NCBI GenBank assembly: GCA_902826565.1 | Contig: CADEFF010000011.1 | Span: 27,335 to 91,334, forward strand | DNA from: an uncultured Rhodospirillaceae bacterium | Lineage (GTDB): Bacteria > Pseudomonadota > Alphaproteobacteria > Dongiales > Dongiaceae | Direction: 5' to 3' | DNA length: 64,000 nucleotides | Shown here: positions 42,348 to 51,304 of the stretch, piece after piece | How positions within the stretch are numbered: the stretch's first letter is position 1 | How the letters are laid out: each line of letters begins with the position of its first letter | Translations under genes and position numbers: made by a program | Notes under the pieces: generated by a model | What the model saw: the letters and a program-made list of their open reading frames with translations, nothing else | Told to the model about the DNA's origin: nothing | Database searches by the model: none

Positions 42348-44672
42348 ATGCCCCAGGTCGCCGCCATCTCCCAGCAGATCTGGGACATGAAATACCGCCT
42401 GAAGCGCGACGGCGCCCCGGTCGACAAGACGATCGAGGAAAGCTGGTGGCGCGTCGCGCGCGCGCTCGCGGAGCCGGAAAAGGACGCCGAACTCTGGTCC
42501 CGCCGCTTCTACGAAGCGCTCGAGGATTTCAAGTTCCTGCCGGCCGGCCGCATCCTCGCCGGCGCCGGCGCCGAGCGGAACGTCACGCTCTTCAACTGCT
42601 TCGTCATGGGCACCATCCCGGACGACATGAGCGGCATCTTCGAGCATCTGCGCGAGGCGGCCCTCACCATGCAGCAGGGCGGCGGTATCGGCTACGATTT
42701 CTCGACGCTCCGGCCGCGCGGCGCCCCGGTGAAGGGCGTCGGCGCCGACGCCTCGGGCCCGCTCTCCTTCATGGACGTATGGGACGCGATGTGCCGGACC
42801 ATCATGAGCGCCGGCTATCGCCGCGGCGCGATGATGGCGACGCTCCGCTGCGACCATCCCGACATCGAGGCCTTCATCGAGGCGAAGCGCGAGCCGGGCC
42901 GGCTGCGGATGTTCAATCTCTCGGTGCTCGTCACCGACGCCTTCATGACCGCAGTCAAGGAAGACGCGCCGTGGGAGCTCAAGTTCGGCGGCACCACCTA
43001 CAAGGTGCTGCAGGCGCGCGAGCTCTGGGACCGCATCATGCGCGCGACCTACGGCTTCGCCGAGCCGGGGGTGATCTTCATCGACCGCATCAACCGGCGG
43101 AACAACCTCTATTACGTCGAGACCATCAGCGCGACCAACCCCTGCGGCGAGCAGCCGCTGCCGCCCTATGGCGCCTGCCTGCTCGGCTCCATCAATCTCG
43201 CGGCGCTGGTGGAGCGGCCCTTCGAGAGCGACGCGCGGCTCGATCTGGAGGCGCTCGACCGGCTGACCCGGATCGCGGTCCGCATGATGGACAGCGCGAT
43301 CGACGTATCGCGCTTCCCGCTGCCGGCGCAGGCGGCGGAGGCGGCGGCGAAACGCCGCATCGGCCTCGGCGTCACGGGGCTCGCCGACGCGCTCATCCTC
43401 TGCGGCGCGCGCTACGGCTCGACGCAAGGCGTGGCGCTCACCGAGATCTGGATGAAGGCGATCCAGCGCGCAGCCTATCTGGCCTCGGCCGAGCTTGCGG
43501 CCGAGAAGGGCAGCTTCCCGCTCTATGACCGCGACGCCTATCTCGCGGGCGAGACGGTGGCCGAGCTCGACGAGGACGTGCGGACGGCGATCGCCGAGCA
43601 CGGCATCCGGAACGCGCTCCTCACCTCGGTCGCCCCCACCGGCACGATCTCGCTCTTCGCCAACAACGTCTCCTCGGGGCTCGAGCCGGTCTTCAGCTTC
43701 AAATATACCCGCAACATCCTGATGCCCGACGGCAGCCGCGCGCAGGAAGAGGTGACGGACTTCGCCTATCGGCTCTTCCACCTGCTGAAGGGCGAAGCGA
43801 CGGCGCTGCCGGACGCCTTCGTCGACGCGCAGCGCCTGCCGCCGGCCGACCATGTGGTCATGCAGGCGGTGGTGCAGAAATACGTCGACAGCTCGATCTC
43901 CAAGACCATCAACTGCCCGGTCGATCTCTCTTTCGAGGCCTTCAAGGACGTCTATTTCCAGGCCTACGAGCTCGGCTGCAAGGGCTGCACCACCTACCGG
44001 CCGAACGAGATCACCGGCGCCGTGCTCGAGACCCGCACCGCCGAGGCGGGCCCGCCGAAGCAGGCGGAGCTGCCGCTGAACGCGCCGCCGCCGCGGCCGC
44101 GCGACGTCTACGAGGCGGGCGGCGTCGTCTATATGACGCGGCCGCTCGACCGGCCGGAGGCGCTGCCGGGCCAGACCTACAAGCTCAAATGGCCGGAGAG
44201 CGATCACGCGCTCTACATCACCATCAACGACGTGGTGCAGGACGGCCGCCGCCGGCCCTTCGAGGTCTTCATCAACTCGAAGAACATGGAGCACTACGCC
44301 TGGACCGTGGGCCTCACTCGGATGATCAGCGCCGTCTTCCGACGCGGCGGCGACGTCTCCTTCGTGGTCGAGGAGCTGAAGGCGGTGTTCGATCCGCGCG
44401 GCGGCGTCTGGATGGAAGGGAAATACGTGCCCTCGCTGCTCGCCGCCATCGGCGAGGTGATCGAGCGGCACATGATCGATATCGGCTTCATGCCGGCGCG
44501 CGAGCCCGTGCTCGCCCTCGAGGCGCAGCGGAAGGTGGCGAACCTGCCCGGCGCGGACGAGGGTCGCGCTCAGCTCCTGCTGCCGCGCTGCCCGAAATGC
44601 AGCCAGCCCTCCCTCATCCGCCAGGAAGGCTGCGACCTCTGCACCTCCTGCGGCTATTCGAAATGCAGCTAG
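42348..44672 (+). CDS. nrdJ: Adenosylcobalamin-dependent ribonucleoside-diphosphate reductase (class II)
   Basis: The product has 774 residues. It shows class II signatures: the FNCFVMG start of the barrel, TMQQGGGIGYDFSTLRPRG, the radical-site stretch ETISATNPCGEQPLPPYGACLLGS, and VAPTGTISLFANNVSSGLEP. A C-terminal cysteine tail (RCPKCSQPSLIRQEGCDLC and CGYSKCS) matches the zinc/redox end of NrdJ. It reduces ribonucleotides for DNA synthesis without oxygen dependence, using adenosylcobalamin. A corrinoid adenosyltransferase gene is near 28.5 kb. The upstream region carries DnaA-like sites. Confidence 0.95.
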   Translation: MPQVAAISQQIWDMKYRLKRDGAPVDKTIEESWWRVARALAEPEKDAELWSRRFYEALEDFKFLPAGRILAGAGAERNVTLFNCFVMGTIPDDMSGIFEHLREAALTMQQGGGIGYDFSTLRPRGAPVKGVGADASGPLSFMDVWDAMCRTIMSAGYRRGAMMATLRCDHPDIEAFIEAKREPGRLRMFNLSVLVTDAFMTAVKEDAPWELKFGGTTYKVLQARELWDRIMRATYGFAEPGVIFIDRINRRNNLYYVETISATNPCGEQPLPPYGACLLGSINLAALVERPFESDARLDLEALDRLTRIAVRMMDSAIDVSRFPLPAQAAEAAAKRRIGLGVTGLADALILCGARYGSTQGVALTEIWMKAIQRAAYLASAELAAEKGSFPLYDRDAYLAGETVAELDEDVRTAIAEHGIRNALLTSVAPTGTISLFANNVSSGLEPVFSFKYTRNILMPDGSRAQEEVTDFAYRLFHLLKGEATALPDAFVDAQRLPPADHVVMQAVVQKYVDSSISKTINCPVDLSFEAFKDVYFQAYELGCKGCTTYRPNEITGAVLETRTAEAGPPKQAELPLNAPPPRPRDVYEAGGVVYMTRPLDRPEALPGQTYKLKWPESDHALYITINDVVQDGRRRPFEVFINSKNMEHYAWTVGLTRMISAVFRRGGDVSFVVEELKAVFDPRGGVWMEGKYVPSLLAAIGEVIERHMIDIGFMPAREPVLALEAQRKVANLPGADEGRAQLLLPRCPKCSQPSLIRQEGCDLCTSCGYSKCS

Positions 44673-44747
44673 GCCGGTGATTCCGGCCCCGGCGTCCCGG
44701 CCGCATCCCCCGCGTTCCGACCAAGCGTCACGGGCCGCCGGATAGCC

Positions 44748-44984
44748 ATGCCGCGCGGCCGTCCCTGCCCGGCCTGCGGTGCCACGGTGAGCCGGCTCGA
44801 CGATCGCTGCCCGGCTTGCGATGCGAAGTTCGATCCGCAAAAACCCTGGTACATCTATCTCGTGGGCGCGCTCCTGGTGGGCCTCCTCTTCATCGGCCTC
44901 GGCGATTTCGCGGCACTCGGCCGGTTCATCCAGGGCTTCATCGATCTGATCGCCGGGATCCTGCAGGGCCTTCGCCGGGACTGA
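44748..44984 (+). CDS. Small zinc-ribbon membrane protein
   Basis: The product has 78 residues. Two CxxC pairs, Cys7/Cys10 (CPACG) and Cys21/Cys24 (CPACD), form a zinc ribbon, followed by a membrane helix (about 35-55, YLVGALLVGLLFIGLG) and an amphipathic end. It begins about 75 bases after nrdJ on the same strand and has no recognised family name. The zinc ribbon resembles the C-terminal cysteine-rich tail of NrdJ only in general form. It may be a small regulator or adaptor, but its function is unknown. Confidence 0.65.
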   Translation: MPRGRPCPACGATVSRLDDRCPACDAKFDPQKPWYIYLVGALLVGLLFIGLGDFAALGRFIQGFIDLIAGILQGLRRD

Positions 44985-45078
44985 TCGTCGCCGCCCGCGT
45001 GCCCGTTGGGCCGCAGCGTGCCCGGTGATAGGATGCGCCCGCCCGAACGCACCCGCGAAACTGCCGACGGAGAACGAG

Positions 45079-45987
45079 ATGGCCGGGATCGCCTATGTCG
45101 AAGGTCGCTTCATGCCGGTCGAGGAGGCGCGCATGCCGATCCTCGATCTGGGGTTCCTGCGCGGCGATGCGGTCTACGACACCATTTCGGTCTGGAAGGG
45201 GAACTTCTTCCGGCTCGACGACCATCTGGCGCGCTTCCAGGCTTCCTGCAGATCGATGCGGCTCCTGCTCCCGATGCCGGTCGAGGAGCTGAAGCGCATC
45301 CTCGCGGAATGCGTGGCGCGCGCCGGGGTGGAGCAGGCCGGCTATGTGCAGATGATCCTGACGCGCGGCAAGTTCGTCTCGCCCGCCAACCGCGATCTCC
45401 GGCTCTGCAGCCATAATTTCATGTGCTACAGCCTGCCTTATGTCTGGATCGCGAGCCCCGAGCGGCAGGAGCAGGGGCTGCATCTCGCCATCGTCGAGAA
45501 CCGCCGCACCCCGACCGAGGCGATGGATCCGACCGTCAAGAACTTCAATTCCATGGATATGCAGCGCGGCCTGCTGCAGGCCTACGACCACGAAGCGGAT
45601 TACGCGCTGCTGCTGACGCCCGATGGCTATCTCTCGGAGGGGCCCGGCTACAACCTCTTCTTCGTGAAGGACCGGATGCTCCATTCCCCGAAGCGCAACG
45701 TGCTCGAAGGCATCACCCGCCGCTCGGTCGCCGATCTCGCCGCCGAGCTCGGCCTCGAATGCCGCTTCGCCGATCTCGAGCCGGCGCAGCTCCGTGGCGC
45801 CGACGAGGCGTTCCTGACCTCGACCGCCGGCGGCATCATGCCGGTAACGGTGGTGGACGGGCGCACGCTCGGCAACGGCGCGCCCGGCATCCTCACCGGC
45901 CAGATCAGGGCGCGTTACTGGCAGAAGCGCGAGGCGGGCTGGCTCGGCACGCCGGTCGCGAGCCTCGTCGCGGCGAAGGTCGCTTAA
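45079..45987 (+). CDS. Class IV aminotransferase (D-alanine or branched-chain type)
   Basis: The product has 302 residues from the ATG at 45079 with GGAGA upstream; the frame opens at 45025. The PLP lysine is Lys154 (PTVKNFNSMDM) and the fold IV features ILDLGFLRGDAVYDTISVWKG and LSEGPGYNLFFV are present. Class IV includes D-amino-acid transaminases, BCAT, and 4-amino-4-deoxychorismate lyases; the sequence does not decide which. It lies downstream of the nrdJ region and is convergent with chaC, the stops overlapping by four bases. Confidence 0.85.
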   Translation: MAGIAYVEGRFMPVEEARMPILDLGFLRGDAVYDTISVWKGNFFRLDDHLARFQASCRSMRLLLPMPVEELKRILAECVARAGVEQAGYVQMILTRGKFVSPANRDLRLCSHNFMCYSLPYVWIASPERQEQGLHLAIVENRRTPTEAMDPTVKNFNSMDMQRGLLQAYDHEADYALLLTPDGYLSEGPGYNLFFVKDRMLHSPKRNVLEGITRRSVADLAAELGLECRFADLEPAQLRGADEAFLTSTAGGIMPVTVVDGRTLGNGAPGILTGQIRARYWQKREAGWLGTPVASLVAAKVA

Positions 45988-46655
45988 GTCCCCTTCCGCC
46001 GCCGCGCCAGGACCCGCAATGCCAGGGACCGCAATTCGTGCAGCGGGCCGTCGGCGATGCCGAGCTCGTCGAGATGCGCGACGGTGCTTTCGAGATAATC
46101 GAGATTGCTGCCCGACACGCCGACGCCTTGCAGGATATAGCGCAGGGTCTGCTGCGGCGTGAGCTTGCCGGCATATTGCGCGTGCGCGCGATCGGCGAGA
46201 TAGGTGGCCGCCGTCACGCGCCGACCGCCGATCTCGACCTCGACCATGCGCGGAACATAGACGCCGGTCACCATCTCGCGCTCATGGAGATAATCGCAGA
46301 CCGCCGGCACCTCCGCCCTGGCCACGCGGAAGGCGCGGCCGCGGCAGGCGCCGCCGCGATCGAGCCCCAGCACCAGCCCCGGATGATCGAGCGTGCCGCG
46401 ATAATGGAAGGAATAGATGCAGAAAGCGCGATGATAGCCGCGCAAGAGCGCCGGCGCGGCCTCGCGAAACGGAAAGCCCGGCCGCCACATCAGCGAGCCA
46501 TAGCCGAACACCCAGAGATCCCGGTTCTTCGGCGGGGCGAGCCGGCGCGAGCGGATCAGCGCCGGGTCGTCCGGCAGTGCGGCATCGGGCGGAAGTTCCC
46601 CGATCCTCGTGCGCGGCGGCCTGCCGCCCGACGATCTTCCGCGACGCGCTGTCAC
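45984..46655 (-). CDS. Gamma-glutamylcyclotransferase, ChaC family
   Basis: The product has 223 residues from the GTG at 46655. This start overlaps the EamA stop as GTGA, and no ATG is available before the conserved WVFGYGSLMWRPGFPF. The catalytic glutamate is in REMVTGVYVPR. ChaC enzymes cleave glutathione to 5-oxoproline and Cys-Gly, controlling cellular glutathione. The basic Arg-rich head (about 1-30) is not part of the domain, so a shorter start is conceivable. It is coupled to the EamA permease upstream. Confidence 0.87.
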   Translation of the reverse strand: MTARRGRSSGGRPPRTRIGELPPDAALPDDPALIRSRRLAPPKNRDLWVFGYGSLMWRPGFPFREAAPALLRGYHRAFCIYSFHYRGTLDHPGLVLGLDRGGACRGRAFRVARAEVPAVCDYLHEREMVTGVYVPRMVEVEIGGRRVTAATYLADRAHAQYAGKLTPQQTLRYILQGVGVSGSNLDYLESTVAHLDELGIADGPLHELRSLALRVLARRRKGT

Positions 46656-47545
46656 TTCTTGACCACCGCATAGACGCCGAGGGCGGCGAGCGCCATGCCG
46701 AGCAGCGACAGCGGCCCCAGCGTCTCGCCGAAGGCGACATAGCCCGCGAGCGCCGTCATGGGCGGCACGAGATAGAGCAGGCTGGTGAGTTTCGCGGCGG
46801 CATTGCGGTGGATCAGCCAGAGAAAGAGATTGTAGGTGCCGACGGCCAGCACGAACACGATCCAGGCGAGCGCCAGGAGGAAGGTCGGCGTCCAGGACAC
46901 CGTGCCGATCCCCTCGGCAAGGGTGATCGGCGCCGTCACCGCCGCGGCGGCGAGATACTGGATGATGGTGCCGGTGCGCCAGTCGGTCTCGCCGCAGAAG
47001 CGCTTCTGATAGAGCGTCGCGGCGGTGATGCCGGAGACGGCGATGAAGGAGAAGAAGAGCCCCATCCAGCCGTCGAAATCGAAATGGATCTTGTTGGCGA
47101 GCACCAGCCCGACGCCGCCGAGCCCGAGCAGCAGGCCGAGCCACTGCCGCAGGGTCACGCGCTCGCCCAGCAGCGGGCCCACCAGCGTCGCGGTGATGAT
47201 CGGCTGCAGCGCCATGATCAGCGCCATCACGCCCGCGGGCACGCCGCGCTCGAGCCCCGCATAGATTCCGCCGAGATAGACCGCCTGGAGCAGCACCCCG
47301 ACCACCGCCACATGGCCCGCCTCGCGCCAGCTCCGGGGCCAGGGCGCGCGGCCGAGAACCACGACCGGGGCCATCACGCCGATCACGATGCCGAAGCGCA
47401 GCAGGAGGATCGTGAAGGGCTGCGCATAGCCGATCGTGTATTTCGCAGCGATGTAGCCGCTCGCCCACAGGAACACGAACAGGGTCGGCGCCCAGATCGT
47501 CGTCAGGGGGCCGGGCGCGGCAACCGGTGCGGCGGGGGCGCTCAT
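46652..47545 (-). CDS. EamA/DMT-superfamily transporter
   Basis: The product has 297 residues with about ten hydrophobic helices in two EamA repeats (about 15-145 and 158-290). Typical elements are LFVFLWASGYIAAKYTIGYAQ near the start, ALQPIITATLVGPLLGERVTLRQW closing the first repeat, and YLVPPMTALAGYVAFGETLGPLSLLG closing the second. DMT transporters move amino acids, nucleosides or other small metabolites. The gene is followed by chaC with overlapping stop and start; a link to export of cysteine or a dipeptide is possible but unproven. Confidence 0.87.
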   Translation of the reverse strand: MSAPAAPVAAPGPLTTIWAPTLFVFLWASGYIAAKYTIGYAQPFTILLLRFGIVIGVMAPVVVLGRAPWPRSWREAGHVAVVGVLLQAVYLGGIYAGLERGVPAGVMALIMALQPIITATLVGPLLGERVTLRQWLGLLLGLGGVGLVLANKIHFDFDGWMGLFFSFIAVSGITAATLYQKRFCGETDWRTGTIIQYLAAAAVTAPITLAEGIGTVSWTPTFLLALAWIVFVLAVGTYNLFLWLIHRNAAAKLTSLLYLVPPMTALAGYVAFGETLGPLSLLGMALAALGVYAVVKK

Positions 47546-47717
47546 GGGATGGGCTTCGGCCAGAAGGGACGGGACGGCGCATCATAGAGCAGCGCTGAGG
47601 CCAGGCAACGCATGGCTCCCATGACGATTTGCGTGCCGGGGCGGGGCGACGACCGTCTCCCGTCGCGCGATCTGCAGGCTCGACCGTTCTCTGCGGCCGC
47701 GCTACCACTGGACCCGC

Positions 47718-48737
47718 ATGACCCGCACCGCCCGCCGCAGCCTCGTCGCGCTCGTCAGCCTTCTGGCCCTTCTGGCGATCGCCTATTCGATCTACTGGGT
47801 CTTCGCCGCGCGCTGGTTCGAGCGGAGCATCGCCGACTGGATCCAGCAGCGCCGGGCCGAAGGATACCGCATCGAGGGCGCGATCGCGCCGATCGGCGGC
47901 TTTCCGTTCCGGCTCGCCACTGCCGCCGCCAAACCCCTGATCGAAGCGCCGGGCGGCGTCTGGCGCTGGCAAAGCGAGCGTGTCGAGGCCCATTCGCGCC
48001 CCTGGGCGCCGTTCGACGTGCAGATTCGCCCCTTGGGCGCACAGGAGGCCGCACTCGACGGCAAGGTCTATGCGCTGACGGCGAAGGATGCCGAGATCGG
48101 CCTCGATTTCAGCCTCGGCGGAAGGTTCGAGGGCGCCTGGCTCGAGGCCGAGGATGTTACGGGTGCGGAAAAGGATGCGGAGCCCGCCCGCATCGGGCGC
48201 GTGGCGATCGAGATCGACCGGGCCGAACCCGCCGCCGATACGGTCGAGCCTATCGCTTTCGGCTTCCGGATCGAGACGACCGACCTCGCCTTGCCCGCCG
48301 CGCTGAACCCGGCACTCGGGCGGGAGATCGCCGCCGCCGCCGCGATCGGCCGCTTCGCCGGGCCGATCGTTCCGGCCGCCCTGCCCGACGCCCTCCGCGG
48401 CTGGCGCGATGCCGGCGGCGCCGTCGAGCTCGACCGCTTCACCCTCGCCTGGGGTCCGCTCTCGATCAGCGGCAACGCGACGGTCGCGCTCGACGACCGG
48501 CTGCAGCCGCTGATCGCCGCCAGCACGGAGATCGCCGGCATCGGCGAAACCTTCGATGCGTTGACCGCGGCGGGCGCGATCGACAGCCAGCACGGGCCGC
48601 TCGGCAAGCAGTTGCTGCTCGGCATGGCGGGCGCGGACGGCAAGCTCGCCCTGCCGATCACGCTGCAGGACGGGTTTCTCTTCGTGGGACCGCTGAAGCT
48701 TCTGCCGGTGGTGCCGATCGACTGGGAGCGGTTCTAG
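47718..48737 (+). CDS. DUF2125 domain-containing protein
   Basis: The product has 339 residues. A basic N-terminus and one hydrophobic segment (about 8-30) act as a signal anchor; the remainder is a periplasmic-looking DUF2125 domain with the family's typical RIEGAIAPIGGFPFRLATAAAKP and SRPWAPFDVQIRPLG. DUF2125 is nearly confined to alphaproteobacteria and has no known function. Repeated beta-strand-like segments recall AsmA-like lipid-handling proteins, which is only a resemblance. It is divergent from the EamA gene and convergent with hss. Confidence 0.82.
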   Translation: MTRTARRSLVALVSLLALLAIAYSIYWVFAARWFERSIADWIQQRRAEGYRIEGAIAPIGGFPFRLATAAAKPLIEAPGGVWRWQSERVEAHSRPWAPFDVQIRPLGAQEAALDGKVYALTAKDAEIGLDFSLGGRFEGAWLEAEDVTGAEKDAEPARIGRVAIEIDRAEPAADTVEPIAFGFRIETTDLALPAALNPALGREIAAAAAIGRFAGPIVPAALPDALRGWRDAGGAVELDRFTLAWGPLSISGNATVALDDRLQPLIAASTEIAGIGETFDALTAAGAIDSQHGPLGKQLLLGMAGADGKLALPITLQDGFLFVGPLKLLPVVPIDWERF

Positions 48738-48756
48738 CGTCGGCCGGCCGAACCGC

Positions 48757-50178
48757 TCAGGTCACGCGGAAATTCCGGAACTGCCAAGGATCGTTCCAGT
48801 CGAGCTCCGGCTCCGGCATGAACTTGCCGCGATCCTTGAGCGGCGTCCAATCGCTGTGCACGCCGACCACCGGTCCCAGATAAGGGCGGCAGATGTCCAG
48901 CACATAGTCATGATCGAGCCCTTCCGGCTCGACCATGCCGCGATCGGGATTCTCGATCAGCCACATCGCGCCGGCGAGCACTGGCGCCGCGACCTGGATC
49001 GAGGTCGCATTGAATTGCGGGCCGAGCAGCCGGCGCGCTTCCTCGATCGAGAGCTGCGACCCGTACCAGTAGGCGCCGAAATCGCCCATCAGCAGCGCGC
49101 CCAGCTCGTCGATGCCTTCGACGATCTCCTCGCCCAGGATGCGCTGCTTCTTCTGCATCTCGAAGCCGTTGGTCTGCACCTCACGGACCGAGAGCACCGC
49201 GTCGTTGCAGGGATGGTAGGCGTAGTGGCAGGTCGGGCGGAACACCGCCTTGCCGCCCTCCTCGACGGTGAAGTAATCCGGGATGCTGATCGCCTCGCCA
49301 TGGGTGATGAGGAAACCGATCAACGGTCCGCCGAGGGGCGTCCAGGAACGAACCTGCGTGATGCAGCCCGGCCTGTTCAGATAGATCGAGCATTTCGAGC
49401 CGATCGGATGCTCGCCGCCGTCCTTCGGAAACTGCTTCTCGTGCGTGCCCCAGCCGAGTTCGGCCGGCTGCAGCCCCTCGCCGACGAAGCCCGGCACGCT
49501 CCAGGTATTGACGAACTCGCCCGGCCGCTTCGGCCGGCTCGCGATCTGGGTGTCGTGCTCCGCGACATGCACGACCTTGGTGCCGGTCTGCATCATGAGG
49601 CGGGCCCATTCCTCCCGGGATTTCGGCTTGCCCGTATTGAGCCCGCGCCGCTGCGCCACCTCGAGCAGCGCCTGCTTCGCGAAATGGGTGATCAATCCCG
49701 GATTGGCGCCGTGCGTGACCAGCGCAGAGCGCGCGCCCTTGCCCCATTTCTTCGCATTCTCGATCGCGAGATAGCGCAGATGGTAGTTGCTGCGCTCGTG
49801 CGGGGAGAGCTTCGGATTGTCGTAGGTGCCGGCCCAGGGTTCGATGCAGGTGTCGATATAGAGCGCGCCCGCCTTCTGGCACCAGTTCATCAGGTCGATG
49901 GAGCTCACCTCGACGCTGAGATTGATGAGGAGGTCGCCGCGCCCGAGATACTTGCCGAGCACCGCCTCCATGTTCTGCGGAACGATCGGCTTCGCCTCGT
50001 AGCGCAGGCCGCGCTCAGTGTAGGGCTTGAGGTCGGCGCTGTTGTCGTCGGCTTCGACGATCGCCATCTGCGAGAGCGGCATGTCGAAATGCCGGTCGAT
50101 GAGCGGCAGCGTGCAGCGACCGACCGATCCGTAGCCGATCATCAGAATCCGTCCGCCGAAGGGGAATTTCTTGGCCAT
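48757..50178 (-). CDS. hss: Homospermidine synthase
   Basis: The product has 473 residues from the ATG at 50178, which has GGAGG upstream; the frame opens at 50244. The NAD-binding RILMIGYGSVGRCTLPL (about 10-26) and the following DDNSADLKPYTERG, ALVTHGANPGLITHFAKQALLE and SWTPLGGPLIGFLITHG are typical of bacterial Hss. It makes sym-homospermidine from putrescine with NAD+, the usual long polyamine of alphaproteobacteria. A putrescine-type ABC permease lies at the left end, but it is too distant to link by operon. Confidence 0.93.
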   Translation of the reverse strand: MAKKFPFGGRILMIGYGSVGRCTLPLIDRHFDMPLSQMAIVEADDNSADLKPYTERGLRYEAKPIVPQNMEAVLGKYLGRGDLLINLSVEVSSIDLMNWCQKAGALYIDTCIEPWAGTYDNPKLSPHERSNYHLRYLAIENAKKWGKGARSALVTHGANPGLITHFAKQALLEVAQRRGLNTGKPKSREEWARLMMQTGTKVVHVAEHDTQIASRPKRPGEFVNTWSVPGFVGEGLQPAELGWGTHEKQFPKDGGEHPIGSKCSIYLNRPGCITQVRSWTPLGGPLIGFLITHGEAISIPDYFTVEEGGKAVFRPTCHYAYHPCNDAVLSVREVQTNGFEMQKKQRILGEEIVEGIDELGALLMGDFGAYWYGSQLSIEEARRLLGPQFNATSIQVAAPVLAGAMWLIENPDRGMVEPEGLDHDYVLDICRPYLGPVVGVHSDWTPLKDRGKFMPEPELDWNDPWQFRNFRVT

Positions 50179-50416
50179 ACAGCACCTCCATCGCGCGGCA
50201 GCATCATGGGACCGATCATCGCCGGTCGCCGGCTGCCGGCTCACTCTCGCGTTCCAAGCACCGCGCGAGTCACGCCGAATCCGACGAAACGCCTCGTAGC
50301 GGTCGATTCTTCCGAACCGATCGCGCCGCGAGGCGCCGTTGCGGCGGACGATTCAGCAAATCATCCGCAGGTGCAAGAAAAAAATTCGCGAGAGACGCGC
50401 GACGCGGGCGGCAATC
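50179..50416 (-). other. Intergenic region between tyrA and hss
   Basis: About 238 bases with no gene recognised. It should contain the hss promoter, and it may contain the end of the aromatic amino-acid operon. An A-rich run (50380-50388) lies just downstream of tyrA without a clear stem, so no terminator is called. Confidence 0.3.
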
Positions 50417-51301
50417 TCACGCCTGCTTGGCGTCGATGATGCCGCGGCGGATTGCCCGGGTGCGCGTGAACCACTCTTCGAGCTTCTCGCCCTCGCCCCA
50501 GCGGATCGCGCGTTGCAACGCCGTGAGATCCTCGGTGAAGCGCCCGAGAATCTCGAGCACCGCCTCGCGGTTGTTGAGGAAAACGTCCCGCCACATCACC
50601 GGATCGGAAGCGGCGATGCGCGTGAAATCGCGGAAGCCGCCGGCCGAGAATTTCACCACTTCCTTCTGCGTCGAATCCTCGAGATCGGTCGCCGTGCCGA
50701 CGATCGTGTAGGCGATGAGATGCGGCAGATGCGAGGTGATGGCGAGCACGATGTCGTGGTGGCCCGGCTCCATGATCTCGACCTGGCTGCCGCAGCGGCG
50801 CCAGAACTCGACGACGCGTTCGACGGCGTCGGCGTCCGTGCCCGGCGGCGGTGTGAGGATGCACCAGCGCCCGTCGAAGAGCTCGGCGAAGCCGGCCTCC
50901 GGACCGGAATGCTCGGTGCCGGCGACGGGGTGCCCAGGCACGAGATGCACCCCGTCCGGCATCGCAGGACCGAGATCGCGGATCACCGCCTGCTTGACCG
51001 AGCCCACATCGGAGACGATGGCGCCGCGCTTCAGCCTGCCGCTCATCGCGGCGCCGATGCCGGCATAGGCGCCGACCGGCGCGCAGACGATCACGAGATC
51101 GGCGCCCTCGACCGCGGCACCCGGCTCGTCATGCATGCTGTCGACGAGCCCGAGCTCGGCCGCCTTCGCGCGGGTCGCGGCGCTCCGCGCGGTCGCCGCG
51201 ATATGGCCGGCGAGCTTGCCGCGCCGCATGGCATGACAGAGCGAGGAACCGATCAGCCCGACGCCGATCAGCGCCACCCGGTCGAAGAGCGGCGCGGCCA
51301 T
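50417..51301 (-). CDS. Prephenate/arogenate dehydrogenase
   Basis: The product has 294 residues, the monofunctional TyrA/TyrC size. The NAD(P) site is VALIGVGLIGSSLCHAM (about 9-25). VPGHPVAGTEHSGPEAG and the helical C-terminal domain with HHDIVLAITSHLPHL carry the conserved histidines of the family. It oxidatively decarboxylates prephenate or arogenate towards tyrosine; which substrate is used is not clear. It is the last gene of the operon chorismate mutase - hisC - tyrA, starting three bases after the hisC stop. Confidence 0.9.
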   Translation of the reverse strand: MAAPLFDRVALIGVGLIGSSLCHAMRRGKLAGHIAATARSAATRAKAAELGLVDSMHDEPGAAVEGADLVIVCAPVGAYAGIGAAMSGRLKRGAIVSDVGSVKQAVIRDLGPAMPDGVHLVPGHPVAGTEHSGPEAGFAELFDGRWCILTPPPGTDADAVERVVEFWRRCGSQVEIMEPGHHDIVLAITSHLPHLIAYTIVGTATDLEDSTQKEVVKFSAGGFRDFTRIAASDPVMWRDVFLNNREAVLEILGRFTEDLTALQRAIRWGEGEKLEEWFTRTRAIRRGIIDAKQA

Positions 51302-51304
51302 GGA

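Noticed and set aside
42216..44840. Minus-strand open frame opposite nrdJ
   Set aside because: It is a GC-driven shadow of a clearly assigned gene with no recognisable motif.
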